Shown piece by piece: positions 1-7,400 of a stretch of 33,468 nucleotides of DNA. The position numbers and the translations under genes were made by a program. The stretch spans positions 1 to 33,468 of the forward strand of contig CALVFE010000014.1 of NCBI GenBank assembly GCA_944326765.1. The letters are read 5' to 3'. A model generated the notes under the pieces. That model did not search any database. It was given only the letters and a program-made list of their open reading frames with translations, and was not told the origin of the DNA. Positions within the stretch are counted from its first letter, which is position 1. Each line of letters opens with the position of its first letter. This DNA is from an uncultured Elusimicrobiales bacterium. GTDB lineage: Bacteria; Elusimicrobiota; Elusimicrobia; Elusimicrobiales; Elusimicrobiaceae.

Positions 1-288
1 TTTCTCAGCGGCGGAATATAACATCGTGGAATTATTACCCTGCATATCTGGATACTTGGAAGCCAGCAGATATTCTTCCGCTTCATCATTTAAAAACGGC
101 ATCTGGGCTAAATCGTATCCGCGGGTATTAAAATTATCAAAGGAAGATTCGTCGGCATCTCCCATAAAAGAGGCCAAGGTAAGTAAAGCAACGAAACATA
201 CCACAACAATGGCGCCCCAGGTATAAGCCTGTTTTTTGTCCATTTTGTTGATTTTTTGAAAGACATTTCCCGGTTTTAATTTAAACAT
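1..288 (-). CDS. Unidentified single-pass membrane protein, N-terminal part only
   Basis: This is the first 96 codons of an ORF that runs off the left edge without a stop. It begins MFKLKPGNVFQKINK, followed by one strongly hydrophobic stretch at about residues 22-42 (TWGAIVVVCFVALLTLASFM) and then an acidic, polar segment. That pattern fits a short cytoplasmic tail, a signal anchor and an exported domain that starts inside the window. The start is supported by an AAAGAGG ribosome-binding site a few bases upstream and by a strong promoter about 100 bases further up. I do not recognise the family. It follows the TadE/TadG-like cluster on the same strand but has its own promoter, so a role in the pilus is only a guess. 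Confidence 0.75.
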   Translation of the reverse strand, partial: MFKLKPGNVFQKINKMDKKQAYTWGAIVVVCFVALLTLASFMGDADESSFDNFNTRGYDLAQMPFLNDEAEEYLLASKYPDMQGNNSTMLYSAAEK

Positions 289-331
289 AAAAGCCTCTTT
301 ATATATATAATAAAAACCACTCTTGTCGACC

Positions 332-348
332 CGTATCCCACAGATACG
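332..348 (-). other. 5' UTR hairpin ahead of the edge membrane protein
   Basis: A perfect 6-bp stem (CGTATC / GATACG, minus-strand sense) with a 5-nt loop lies in the roughly 100-nt leader between the promoter at 386-414 and the start codon at 288. It could protect the mRNA 5' end or regulate translation. No riboswitch family is recognisable. Confidence 0.35.
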
Positions 349-364
349 CTCAAACACAGAGTTT

Positions 365-391
365 TATACTATACCGCTATTAATTAGTATA
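365..391 (-). promoter_or_regulatory. Inverted repeat overlapping the -10 box, candidate operator
   Basis: Seven-base arms TATACTA and TAGTATA are perfect reverse complements separated by 13 nt. One arm contains the -10 hexamer of the promoter at 386-414; the other lies just downstream of the expected start site. This is a plausible place for a dimeric repressor. The arms are AT-rich and short, so chance similarity to the -10 consensus is a real alternative. Confidence 0.3.
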
Positions 392-414
392 GGCAGAAAA
401 CAGCCTTTTGTCAA
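386..414 (-). promoter_or_regulatory. Strong sigma70-type promoter for the edge membrane protein
   Basis: On the minus strand a perfect TTGACA -35 box (409-414) is followed after exactly 17 nt by TATACT (386-391), one mismatch from the -10 consensus. It lies in the 143-nt gap after the TadE-like gene and reads toward the gene starting at 288, leaving a leader of about 90 nt. It is the best-matching promoter I can see in the window. Confidence 0.8.
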
Positions 415-431
415 GGTCAAAACGCCCTGGA

Positions 432-980
432 TTATCTGCCTTCTGGCCGCTGATAAGGGGCTGGACGCTCGTTATGGCCTACATACTTAATAATTTCCAC
501 TTCGCCGCCGGTTTCACACAAAAAGGCATACCCTTTGAGGCATTTATCGTCCCGATCGCAAACCTGGTCTTTGTTGTAATTGCACAAAAACCGAATCCGG
601 GGGGGGCGGGTTCTGGCTGTTAAAACGACCTTTGTCCATGTACCCGAAGTTTCAATATCCATTTTTAATTCATTAAGGCTTAAAAATTTGCGCATACTCG
701 GATTATCAAATCCCAGATAATTTTCCACTTTACGCTGAATGTCTTTTTTCAAAAACCGTTTATCCCATGTATTGGCATAATAATCCGTTTCGTGCGATTG
801 CAGCTGAAAACGGCGCGCCGCATAAAACCCGGCGATTTCCATTTTCTGGCTTAAAATCAATAAACCGAAAATTTTAATAATAAATAAAATAAAAATAACA
901 AACAGCGGAAACAGCAATACTACTTCCGTAGTTGCCTGTCCTTTTTGGGAACGAAAAGAAAAAATAGAATGTTTCATCAT
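432..980 (-). CDS. TadE-like pseudopilin with a cysteine cluster
   Basis: A 182-residue protein with a class III prepilin-type N-terminus: a basic stretch, then KGQATTEVVLLFPLF and a hydrophobic segment to about residue 45. TadE/TadF pseudopilins have this G-Q-x-T-x-E pattern, which the TadV-type peptidase cleaves after the Gly. The C-terminal region has four closely spaced Cys (CNYNKDQVCDRDDKC, then one more about 9 residues on), suggesting disulfides or metal binding after export. The ORF could be extended upstream to 1022, but I chose the ATG at 980 because it overlaps the stop of the preceding gene as ATGA, the usual sign of translational coupling, and places the prepilin motif near the N-terminus. 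A second ATG at 977 is equally possible. Confidence 0.8.
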   Translation of the reverse strand: MMKHSIFSFRSQKGQATTEVVLLFPLFVIFILFIIKIFGLLILSQKMEIAGFYAARRFQLQSHETDYYANTWDKRFLKKDIQRKVENYLGFDNPSMRKFLSLNELKMDIETSGTWTKVVLTARTRPPRIRFLCNYNKDQVCDRDDKCLKGYAFLCETGGEVEIIKYVGHNERPAPYQRPEGR

Positions 981-2089
981 GGATCTAAAGTTACAGTATA
1001 TTTGGGCAACGGATTCGGCCACACGCAGTTATTATTGTTGCGCGGGCAAGATAACACCACCGTATTGCGCACATACGGTTTATATTTCTGTTCCAAATTG
1101 ATATTAAAATGATTTCTGGGCAACTTAAAAGGCTGTTTTAACACAATTCCTCTTCCCAATGTACGCAATTTGCTGCGGGAACTGGAATCCAAATAGGCAA
1201 ACTGAAAGAGTTTATCTTTAATAACTTCAGTCATCGGCAAATCCAAGTTAAGGGCACCGCCGTGTTCACCGCTCAAACCGGAATCAGAAGCGTAAAAACG
1301 GATTTTATCCAATTCAAAGGGGGTGGTGGAAATCGTGACATAAGGGCGCAGCTGGGCAGCACTTTGACGGGCACAGTCCGATTTTTTACAATCATTTGTA
1401 TTTAAATAATAGGCTTCCCGAAACATAACGACATTTTTGCTCACTTCTTTATATACATACGTTTGGGCTTCATAAATAGCCCCTGTCCTCACATATGTTT
1501 CCAAATAATTTTGAATTACAACCGTACCAAACCGAAGGGCAGGAAAATAATAATCGTTTACAAGAGAACGGCTCATGACGGGAACCCATTCATCTGAATT
1601 CACGGCACGCGGCTGCTCTTTTTCCCAATCCGTACGCGGAAAATCCGGAATAGTGGGATCATAATGAAGTCCCCAGTCCACAGATTCGGCTTTTGGAGAT
1701 TCGTTAATCCCTGTACTATAATCCGGGCCAATAGCAGGGACTCCCCCGCCATGATAGAAAAGTTCGAAAATGCTGATCGGCTGTTTACCGGCTTGGGCGG
1801 CGGTTTGTTTGGGATTTATTTTTTGGTCTTTGTAATATAGCATGACGCGATAGGGAAGCGGACCATTTACCATGGCCACTGCGTTTAAATAAGTGCTGGC
1901 GGAAGAAACTTGAGAATAAGCCGCGTTATCCAGTGCAAATTGCTGACGAACCTTGGTCATAGAAACTTTAGCGGTTTCAAAGAGCAAATAAATGACCAAC
2001 ACAAAAATAGGCGCCAAAAGAACCGAAGGCAGCAAAATTTGTGCCTTTCGGTCTTTTAGTTTTTCAACCGCCTGCCGAAGCATATACAT
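977..2089 (-). CDS. TadG-like exported protein with N-terminal membrane anchor
   Basis: A 370-residue protein with a basic N-terminus (MYMLRQAVEKLKDRKAQ), one hydrophobic helix at about 18-40, and a long extracytoplasmic domain. Size, topology and position between an Flp-type pilin (2 nt upstream) and a TadE-like protein (overlapping downstream) match TadG, a minor pseudopilin of Tad systems. Its cleavage-site region reads KAQILLP rather than the canonical GQ..E, so processing by the prepilin peptidase is doubtful and it may stay anchored. I see no von Willebrand domain, which some TadG proteins carry. Cys pairs occur mid-protein (NDCKKSDCA) and near the C-terminus (SCPRNNNNC), again suggesting disulfides outside the cytoplasm. 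The start could also be the second Met, two codons downstream. Confidence 0.65.
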   Translation of the reverse strand: MYMLRQAVEKLKDRKAQILLPSVLLAPIFVLVIYLLFETAKVSMTKVRQQFALDNAAYSQVSSASTYLNAVAMVNGPLPYRVMLYYKDQKINPKQTAAQAGKQPISIFELFYHGGGVPAIGPDYSTGINESPKAESVDWGLHYDPTIPDFPRTDWEKEQPRAVNSDEWVPVMSRSLVNDYYFPALRFGTVVIQNYLETYVRTGAIYEAQTYVYKEVSKNVVMFREAYYLNTNDCKKSDCARQSAAQLRPYVTISTTPFELDKIRFYASDSGLSGEHGGALNLDLPMTEVIKDKLFQFAYLDSSSRSKLRTLGRGIVLKQPFKLPRNHFNINLEQKYKPYVRNTVVLSCPRNNNNCVWPNPLPKYTVTLDP

Positions 2090-2091
2090 AT

Positions 2092-2268
2092 TTAACTTGT
2101 AAGTAACTGTCCAATAAACGTAAAGAAAAAACGCACAATGTGCGTATGAAACGCAGTTAAAAAGGCCGACAAAATCACCACTACCGCCGACAACATCAGC
2201 ACATATTCGATGGTTGCCTGTCCGTCTCGACGAAAAAACAGCAGGTTAGACGGCCTTTTTACATGCAT
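2092..2268 (-). CDS. Flp-type pilin (58 residues)
   Basis: A 58-residue ORF read from ATG 2268 to TAA 2092. It has a basic leader (MHVKRPSNLLFFRRD), then GQATIEYVLML and a hydrophobic helix of about 20 residues, the hallmark of Flp major or minor pilins cleaved by a TadV-type peptidase between Gly and Gln. The GQxTIEYVLML core is nearly the same as in the pilin at 16868-17089. GGAG lies 8 nt before the ATG, overlapping the end of the response-regulator gene (stop at 2272), and the next gene starts 2 nt after the stop. The short C-terminus after the helix (about 20 residues, several Phe) makes it shorter than usual, so it may be a minor pilin. It is short enough to be missed by ORF callers with a 60-residue cutoff. 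Confidence 0.85.
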   Translation of the reverse strand: MHVKRPSNLLFFRRDGQATIEYVLMLSAVVVILSAFLTAFHTHIVRFFFTFIGQLLTS

Positions 2269-2271
2269 AAA

Positions 2272-2964
2272 TCATTCTCCGTCATTCTCGTCTGGAACAA
2301 TTGTTCCTTCTGAAGAAATAAGTCCTTTTTCAATCGCTTTTACCACCGCTTCCGTACGGCTGCTTACCCCCAATTTGTGGAAAGCACTGTTCAAATGGTT
2401 TTTAATGGTTTTGACGCTGCAATTAAGTTCTTTGGCCAATTCTTTATTGCTTAACCCTTTCCCCAAAAAATCCATTACCTTAATTTCTGTTTTGGTTAAC
2501 GTAGCTTGAGAAGGCATACCGTTGTTTCCCATCTTGCGTAACCCATGCAACAGTTTTCCCATCAGCTGCTGGGGAATCATCAACCCCTCGCTGGTAAATG
2601 TTTTGATGGAGTTAACCAACTCAGCCGCCGGCAACATCTTGGACAAATAACCATTTGCTCCTGCCTGAATAGCGTCCAAAACGTGTGCCTCGTCTTCAAA
2701 ACTGGAAAGCATCAACACATTGACTTCCGGACAAGACTGACGAATCTGCCGGGTAGCATTGATACCGTCCATTTTAGGCAGTTTAATATCCATCAGCACC
2801 ACGTCTGGTTTCAGCTTCTTGGCCTTGGCAACGGCCTCTATTCCGTCGGCAGCTTCTCCCACTACTTCAATCCATTTCTCTCCGGTAAGAACATCTTTGA
2901 TACCTTCGCGAAACAGCGTTTGGTCATCGGCAATTAATACGGTTACTTTTTTCTTCTTGTTCAT
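2272..2964 (-). CDS. NarL/FixJ-type response regulator (REC + LuxR HTH)
   Basis: A 230-residue two-domain transcription factor. The receiver domain (about 4-120) has the acidic pair at 13-14, the phospho-acceptor Asp at 59 in LMDIKLP, Ser at 87 in place of the usual Thr/Ser switch residue, and the conserved Lys at 109 in GYLSK. A LuxR/GerE helix-turn-helix follows at about 155-212 (LTKTEIKVMDFLGKGLSNKE, then CSVKTIKNHL). I chose the start at 2964 over the ATG at 2970 because AGGGAG sits only 1 nt from the latter and 7 nt from the former. It lies 29 nt downstream of the hybrid kinase and just ahead of the small pilin, so it is probably the DNA-binding output of the two kinases and may control pilus genes (inferred). 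Confidence 0.9.
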   Translation of the reverse strand: MNKKKKVTVLIADDQTLFREGIKDVLTGEKWIEVVGEAADGIEAVAKAKKLKPDVVLMDIKLPKMDGINATRQIRQSCPEVNVLMLSSFEDEAHVLDAIQAGANGYLSKMLPAAELVNSIKTFTSEGLMIPQQLMGKLLHGLRKMGNNGMPSQATLTKTEIKVMDFLGKGLSNKELAKELNCSVKTIKNHLNSAFHKLGVSSRTEAVVKAIEKGLISSEGTIVPDENDGE

Positions 2965-2993
2965 TGGCATACTCCCTAAACATTGTTAAATTG

Positions 2994-4115
2994 CTACGAA
3001 TTTACAATCGGCAGCGTAAAATTAAACGAGGCACCTTTTCCCAATCCTTCACTATGCGCCCAAATACGGCCGCCGTGATTTACAATAATATCTTTTGCGA
3101 TGGACAGGCCTAACCCCAAACGCCCCACCCGGCTTTTATCACCCACTTGAATGAAACTGGTAAACAAATTAGGAGCTTGTTCCGGGTCAATGCCGTCGCC
3201 AGAATCCGTTACCGACACTTTAGCATTTTTTTCATCTATTTTGCTAACAACAATCTCTATCGTGCCATTATCCGGCGTATGCCGCACGGCATTCTCCAAA
3301 ATATTCGAGATGACCTGCCGAATTCTTTTTTCATCTGCAAATACAGGCACCGCCCCACAGCTTTCGAAGGTAACCCGGATATTGCGCTTGGCTCCTTTAG
3401 CGCGGAAAATCTCAGCGGTTTTCTTTAAGCTTTCCGTCAATTCAAAACGATTTTTTTCGATACGGAGTTTTCCCTTTTCTATGGCCGCCCAATCTACCAA
3501 GTCTTTAATAAGATGCTCTATCTGGCTGACAGACTCGTCCATAAACATCATTTTCTTTTGTTGGTCTGCGTCCGGATTCATTTTCTTTTTGAGCATATCG
3601 AAACTCATCTTGAGCGTCATCAACGAGTTAGATAAGTCATGTGAAACAATAGAAAAGAACTTGGATTTCATATTATTGAGTCTATCCAAATCTTCATTTC
3701 GGGTTTTCAGTTGCGCCAACAATTCTTTGTTGCTTTGTTCCAAGAAATACTTATCCAATGCCCGGTTGATGGTCCGTTTTAAATAATCAAAATCTACCGG
3801 CTTCATCAAGAAATCATATACCGATTCCTGCATGGCTTCCATAATGGCGTTAAGCGACGCATACGCCGTAATCATAATGATTTGCGTATCCTGATTGAAA
3901 GAACGAATCTTTCGGATTAAATCCAGCCCTGTTTCACCGGGCAAATTATAATCCATCAAAATGACATTAAAAAACTCATTGGCGCAAATTTCCAAACATT
4001 CGGCCGCATCGCCAGCCTGATAGACCTTATATCCCTCAATTTCCAACAAATCTACCAGGGTTTCTCGCAGGTTATTATCATCATCCACCACTAAAATTTT
4101 AACTTGCTTCTCCAT
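2994..4115 (-). CDS. REC-histidine kinase hybrid (cytoplasmic)
   Basis: A 373-residue soluble protein in the order receiver, coiled linker, HisKA, HATPase. The receiver (about 5-118) has DDD at 11-13, phospho-acceptor Asp55 (LMDYNLPG), Thr83 and Lys105 (MKP). The kinase part has the H-box with His159 (SIVSHDLSNSL), N-box Asn275 (NILENAVRH), G1 DSGDGI (304-309) and G2 GRLGLGLS (331-338), so ATP binding looks intact. The H-box lacks the usual Arg and Pro of HDLRTPL. No membrane segment is present, so input should come through phosphorylation of the receiver, presumably from the upstream membrane kinase, whose gene overlaps this one by 17 nt. This resembles a phosphorelay intermediate feeding the NarL-type regulator downstream. 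Confidence 0.9.
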   Translation of the reverse strand: MEKQVKILVVDDDNNLRETLVDLLEIEGYKVYQAGDAAECLEICANEFFNVILMDYNLPGETGLDLIRKIRSFNQDTQIIMITAYASLNAIMEAMQESVYDFLMKPVDFDYLKRTINRALDKYFLEQSNKELLAQLKTRNEDLDRLNNMKSKFFSIVSHDLSNSLMTLKMSFDMLKKKMNPDADQQKKMMFMDESVSQIEHLIKDLVDWAAIEKGKLRIEKNRFELTESLKKTAEIFRAKGAKRNIRVTFESCGAVPVFADEKRIRQVISNILENAVRHTPDNGTIEIVVSKIDEKNAKVSVTDSGDGIDPEQAPNLFTSFIQVGDKSRVGRLGLGLSIAKDIIVNHGGRIWAHSEGLGKGASFNFTLPIVNS

Positions 4116-5994
4116 AATTGGTATCTCCGGGTTTTCTATAAATTTTTAGATAAATCTGAAAACAAGTTCCTTTTCCAGGAATGCTGTGAATAAACAATTT
4201 TCCTTTATGCCGGCTGACGGCTTTTCCCACCACGGCCAGTCCAAGCCCCGTACCCCGTGCCTTGGTAGTAAAAAACGGAGCAAACATTTTTTTGCGCACA
4301 TCTTCCGTAATGCCCGTTCCTTGATCGGCAATATAAATACACACCATACGCCTGCCCACTTTCGTTCCTACCGTCAATGTACCGCCATTAGGCATAGACT
4401 CTATTGCATTGGAAACCACATTGCGAATAGCCTGTTTTATTTCCTCGGCATCTACCTTAATCCGCACGCTTTCCGGATCTAACTCATATTTGAGAGTAAT
4501 CCCGGGAATAAAAGGATAAGAAAGAAGCAATTCCCGCAAATAACTGTTCAAGTCCACCATCGTTAAAATCAGATCGCGTGTGCGGGCATATCCCAACACT
4601 TCGCTGATAATGCTGTTGGCTTGTTTAATTTCGGCCTCAATAATTCCAAATTGTTTAGTCAATTTCGGATCCGGCGACGAAACCAACATTTTAATCAACC
4701 GGGTGGCATTGCTGATTACCGCCAACGGATTACGAATTTCGTGGCTGATGATTGAAGCCATCTGTCCGATCGCCGCCAATCGTTCTGCTTTTACCAACTC
4801 ATTACTGGCGGCCTTTAATTCGTGAGTACGTTCCTCCACTCGTTTTTCCAAAGCTTGATTTACTTTAGCCAATTCTTCCTGCGCACGAATCAATTCCTGC
4901 CGGCGCATATGCAGTGCTTCCGACATATCTACAAAAGCCGCCGCCAGTTCCCCAATCTCATTATTAGGGATTTCTACATCTTCTTTTTTTACCACAAAAT
5001 CATCATTTTCTTGTTGCTTAATTGCCGCTTCTCTTAAACGCTCCAATGGGCGCGTAATAGGCTTAATAACCCAGTAACTGACTACTAACACAAAAGCCAG
5101 TACGGCCAACAATAACACAATAATATCCCAGGAAGAATGGAAAGTGCTTTCCACAAATAATTGCGCCGCCACATTGGCCGGCTGATCCACATATACTTTC
5201 CAACCCGGAAGCAATAAACTAGACACTGCCACCAACACCCGTTCCCCGTCGGGCAAAGTCACTTCACCGCTGCGGGCCGTTTTTAACTGTTCATTAATAG
5301 CACGGACTTTTTTCTCCATCTCTTTCTGTGATTCTTGCGCCAGTCCGTCAGGAGCCCCGTTGTAAGAAATAATCTTACCATTTTCCGTTGCAATGATGGC
5401 GTTCATATCCAGGGGGTATGCCTGCGATAACGATTCCCCCATTTCCTTTAAATTCATTTCAGCGACTAAGATACCCGAAACCTGCGGATCGTCTAAATGC
5501 TGCCGTACCGGAAAAGCCATTAGAGCAAACAAGCCGCTCGGCCTATGATACACATCGCTGATATAATTTTCTCCTTTTTGCACGCATGTTCGTACCAAAT
5601 CCGGCAACACTTCTTGATAATTTACCGTCCCCGCCAAAGTACCCGCCGAAAACAGCTGTACCCCCCGGGGATTGAGCACCGTCAAATATACAATAGAAGG
5701 ATTGCGGGCCAATAAATAACGCAAGTCTTGTTCGTTGATAAAATCATGCCCGCCGAAATCAGTATGCAAATCTACAAAAATAGAAAACAGCTGCGCTTTG
5801 CGATTGATATGCGCCCGGGCGACCGAAGCCAAACGACTGGCAACCGTTTGTTGCTTTTGTAAAATTTCATTTTTTAAAATACGGCTGTCCACTCCCATTA
5901 CATGATAGGCAATAATCACCACCGGTACGATGGAAATTAAAATAAGCACCAACACCGCTTTAGAAAATAAACCGCTGAATTTTCTTTTCGACAT
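4099..5994 (-). CDS. Membrane sensor histidine kinase (CACHE-like sensor, HAMP, HisKA, HATPase)
   Basis: A 631-residue transmembrane kinase. A first membrane helix (about 11-32) and a second (about 290-312) enclose a periplasmic domain of about 255 residues with the pattern of a double-CACHE sensor (for example VYLTVLNPRGVQLFS). HAMP follows (about 308-368, starting VIKPITRPLERL), then a coiled coil, HisKA with His418 (SIISHEIRNPLAV), N-box Asn529, DQGTGI (557-562) and GTGLGL (581-586), all intact. The ATG at 5994 gives a standard basic leader (MSKRKF). A TTG three codons upstream (6003) is an alternative, because the GGTAGG upstream does not clearly favour either. It overlaps the next kinase gene by 17 nt. 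The ligand is unknown; CACHE domains generally bind small metabolites. Confidence 0.9.
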   Translation of the reverse strand: MSKRKFSGLFSKAVLVLILISIVPVVIIAYHVMGVDSRILKNEILQKQQTVASRLASVARAHINRKAQLFSIFVDLHTDFGGHDFINEQDLRYLLARNPSIVYLTVLNPRGVQLFSAGTLAGTVNYQEVLPDLVRTCVQKGENYISDVYHRPSGLFALMAFPVRQHLDDPQVSGILVAEMNLKEMGESLSQAYPLDMNAIIATENGKIISYNGAPDGLAQESQKEMEKKVRAINEQLKTARSGEVTLPDGERVLVAVSSLLLPGWKVYVDQPANVAAQLFVESTFHSSWDIIVLLLAVLAFVLVVSYWVIKPITRPLERLREAAIKQQENDDFVVKKEDVEIPNNEIGELAAAFVDMSEALHMRRQELIRAQEELAKVNQALEKRVEERTHELKAASNELVKAERLAAIGQMASIISHEIRNPLAVISNATRLIKMLVSSPDPKLTKQFGIIEAEIKQANSIISEVLGYARTRDLILTMVDLNSYLRELLLSYPFIPGITLKYELDPESVRIKVDAEEIKQAIRNVVSNAIESMPNGGTLTVGTKVGRRMVCIYIADQGTGITEDVRKKMFAPFFTTKARGTGLGLAVVGKAVSRHKGKLFIHSIPGKGTCFQIYLKIYRKPGDTNYGEAS

Positions 5995-6090
5995 ATAGAC
6001 CAACGCCTACCGTTTTATCTATTCAGGTTCCTTTCCGAAACAACCGGATCATACGCCGCCGCGGCAGCCTATCATCTGAAGGTTTCTGGA

Positions 6091-6124
6091 AAACGGGGGC
6101 AGGGATACCTCCCAGCCCCCGTTT
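6091..6124 (-). terminator. Hairpin ending the Tad operon, probable terminator
   Basis: Perfect 10-bp arms AAACGGGGGC (6091-6100) and GCCCCCGTTT (6115-6124) extend inward by a further 4 bp (GGGA/TCCC) after one mismatch, with a 4-nt loop. It begins 18 nt past the stop of the thioredoxin-like gene and is followed on the minus strand by a short T run only (GTTTT, then CC). The strong GC stem and its position between two gene blocks support termination. The short U-tract means it may be leaky or bidirectional. Confidence 0.65.
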
Positions 6125-6142
6125 AGCTAAAATTATTTCTGC

Positions 6143-7093
6143 TTAGCAGCTTCCAGCCGCAACGGGCGCTGCGCCCGGCTGAGCGACACTGGGATTCAAA
6201 AACGAGAATCCTTCAATCTTGGAGGCCGAGCCAAAATCCAACTGCACTTTTCCTTCCCATAAGAAAGTCGGCGACGCCCCCACCCCATATTCGCTGACGT
6301 ATTTAGCTTCTTCTTTCAACAGTTCCACGCCTTCTTTATCAAACTTTTTCATGATTTTTTTGCTGTTGATGCCAGCTTCTTCCATAGCCTTATCCCAACG
6401 GCTGGAACGATAATCTTTGTTACGGATTTCCAAGTATTTCCAGAATTTTTTGGGGTAGTATTTGGCAATCAACAATTGGCGAATGTCTTCTTCCCACTCG
6501 GCCGAACCATGCAAACTGCCGAAACCGTTTTGTTCATTATAATCGACGATATAGCGGATTCTGACATCTTTTCCTTCAGGAATTTTACCGTCTTTTTGGG
6601 CTTGAATGACCAAATTCTCCGCAATTACGCCATAAGGGCATTGAGACATTACGAAAATTTCCATTACTCCCGGCTGCCCGGTTTTTCCATTATACACCCC
6701 CTGGCGGGTTTGGCGCGGCAGAATAATAAAATCTTCGTTTTCCTGCGCATACCCGTATTGGAGATGTTTTTCTAATTTAGTACGGATATCGTCTGTTTTC
6801 TTAATCAAATAAAGCGGCAAAAAGCTATAATCCAGATTTGCCAACTTAGGATCCGTAGCAGCATCTTTATAAGCTACTTTGGCAACCACCGGCTCCATAT
6901 CTAAAAACTGGGCAATACCCGCCGTTAGCTGAACATCTTCTTTTCCAGCATCATATTCATCGGATTCCACAATCACGAATTCCGCTTTTGCTTTTTCTGC
7001 TTTTTTAGCGGTTTTAGCCGCTTTCTTAGCAGGCGCCGCAAAGGCAGAACCCGCCACGGCCACCGCTAACAATAACGTCAGTAGTTTCTTCAT
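6143..7093 (-). CDS. Periplasmic thioredoxin-fold protein with CPYG site and C-terminal Cys
   Basis: A 316-residue exported protein. It has a signal peptide (MKKLLTLLLAVAVAGSAFAA), an Ala/Lys-rich linker (21-37), an N-terminal domain of unknown fold (about 38-140), then a thioredoxin-like domain (about 142-295). The active site is MSQCPYG (Cys152), where the second Cys of CxxC is Gly. The cis-Pro loop is GASPTF (273-278). The only other Cys is the very last residue (Cys316, GSC at the end), which could act as a mobile resolving cysteine (inference). Such folds make, break or shuffle disulfides, or bind client cysteines. It is the last gene of the Tad operon, which also encodes a secreted protein with 30 cysteines. 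Start: AGGAG lies 9 nt upstream. A non-catalytic chaperone role is an alternative. Confidence 0.8.
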   Translation of the reverse strand: MKKLLTLLLAVAVAGSAFAAPAKKAAKTAKKAEKAKAEFVIVESDEYDAGKEDVQLTAGIAQFLDMEPVVAKVAYKDAATDPKLANLDYSFLPLYLIKKTDDIRTKLEKHLQYGYAQENEDFIILPRQTRQGVYNGKTGQPGVMEIFVMSQCPYGVIAENLVIQAQKDGKIPEGKDVRIRYIVDYNEQNGFGSLHGSAEWEEDIRQLLIAKYYPKKFWKYLEIRNKDYRSSRWDKAMEEAGINSKKIMKKFDKEGVELLKEEAKYVSEYGVGASPTFLWEGKVQLDFGSASKIEGFSFLNPSVAQPGAAPVAAGSC

Positions 7094-7106
7094 TCCCCCA
7101 TTCTCC

Positions 7107-7376
7107 TTATTTATCTTCTAATTCTACGCGTACTCCGCGGATTCCAATGGCACAAAGCAAATTATATACCAACAGGAAAAAAACAGACGATACCAAGAAA
7201 AGCAAGGTGCTCTGAATCGCCCGCATCACCAACCCCATGATATATGCCATATTTATGACCGCGTCCGGATTGAACACTTCCATAAAGGCAGCTACCAGCA
7301 TAACCACAAATACGGCCAGCGGGAAGACGGAAAACAATACCGTTGAAATGCCAATTTTTTTAATCTCTACTTTCAT
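7107..7376 (-). CDS. Small two-helix membrane protein (DUF3566-like, tentative)
   Basis: An 89-residue protein with two long hydrophobic segments (about 10-35 and 48-78) and a charged N-terminus (MKVEIKKIG). The second helix is followed by VYNLLCAIGIRGVRVELED, a pattern I associate with DUF3566-type small membrane proteins (helix, then a YNL.....GG.EV.L motif). That family link is from memory and tentative. AGGAG lies 5 nt before the ATG. It sits between the HAMP sensor and the thioredoxin-like protein, with 13-24 nt gaps, so it is cotranscribed with the Tad genes. It could be an accessory or stabilising subunit of the inner-membrane platform or of the HAMP protein. No function can be assigned. 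Confidence 0.75.
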   Translation of the reverse strand: MKVEIKKIGISTVLFSVFPLAVFVVMLVAAFMEVFNPDAVINMAYIMGLVMRAIQSTLLFLVSSVFFLLVYNLLCAIGIRGVRVELEDK

Positions 7377-7400
7377 AATCTCTCCTAAAACAAGGCTCCC

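Noticed and set aside
298-314. TATATATATAATAA run in the leader of the edge membrane protein gene, considered as a promoter or repeat
   Set aside because: It is a short simple AT run just ahead of the ribosome-binding site and has no -35 partner at proper spacing. The clear promoter is at 386-414.
408-623. Plus-strand ORF starting in the intergenic gap before the TadE-like gene
   Set aside because: Most of it is antisense to the TadE-like gene, and it has no good start signal. It would also run through the promoter at 386-414 in the opposite sense.
3151-3786. Long plus-strand ORF of 211 codons
   Set aside because: It lies entirely opposite the REC-histidine kinase gene, whose domains are unmistakable. 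The plus-strand translation shows no family pattern and has no ribosome-binding site.
6004-6090. Possible promoter for the left kinase cluster (TATGAT and TTGTTT-like boxes)
   Set aside because: No -35/-10 pair has both good matches and 16-18 nt spacing. The cluster may use another sigma factor or read-through from the Tad operon.
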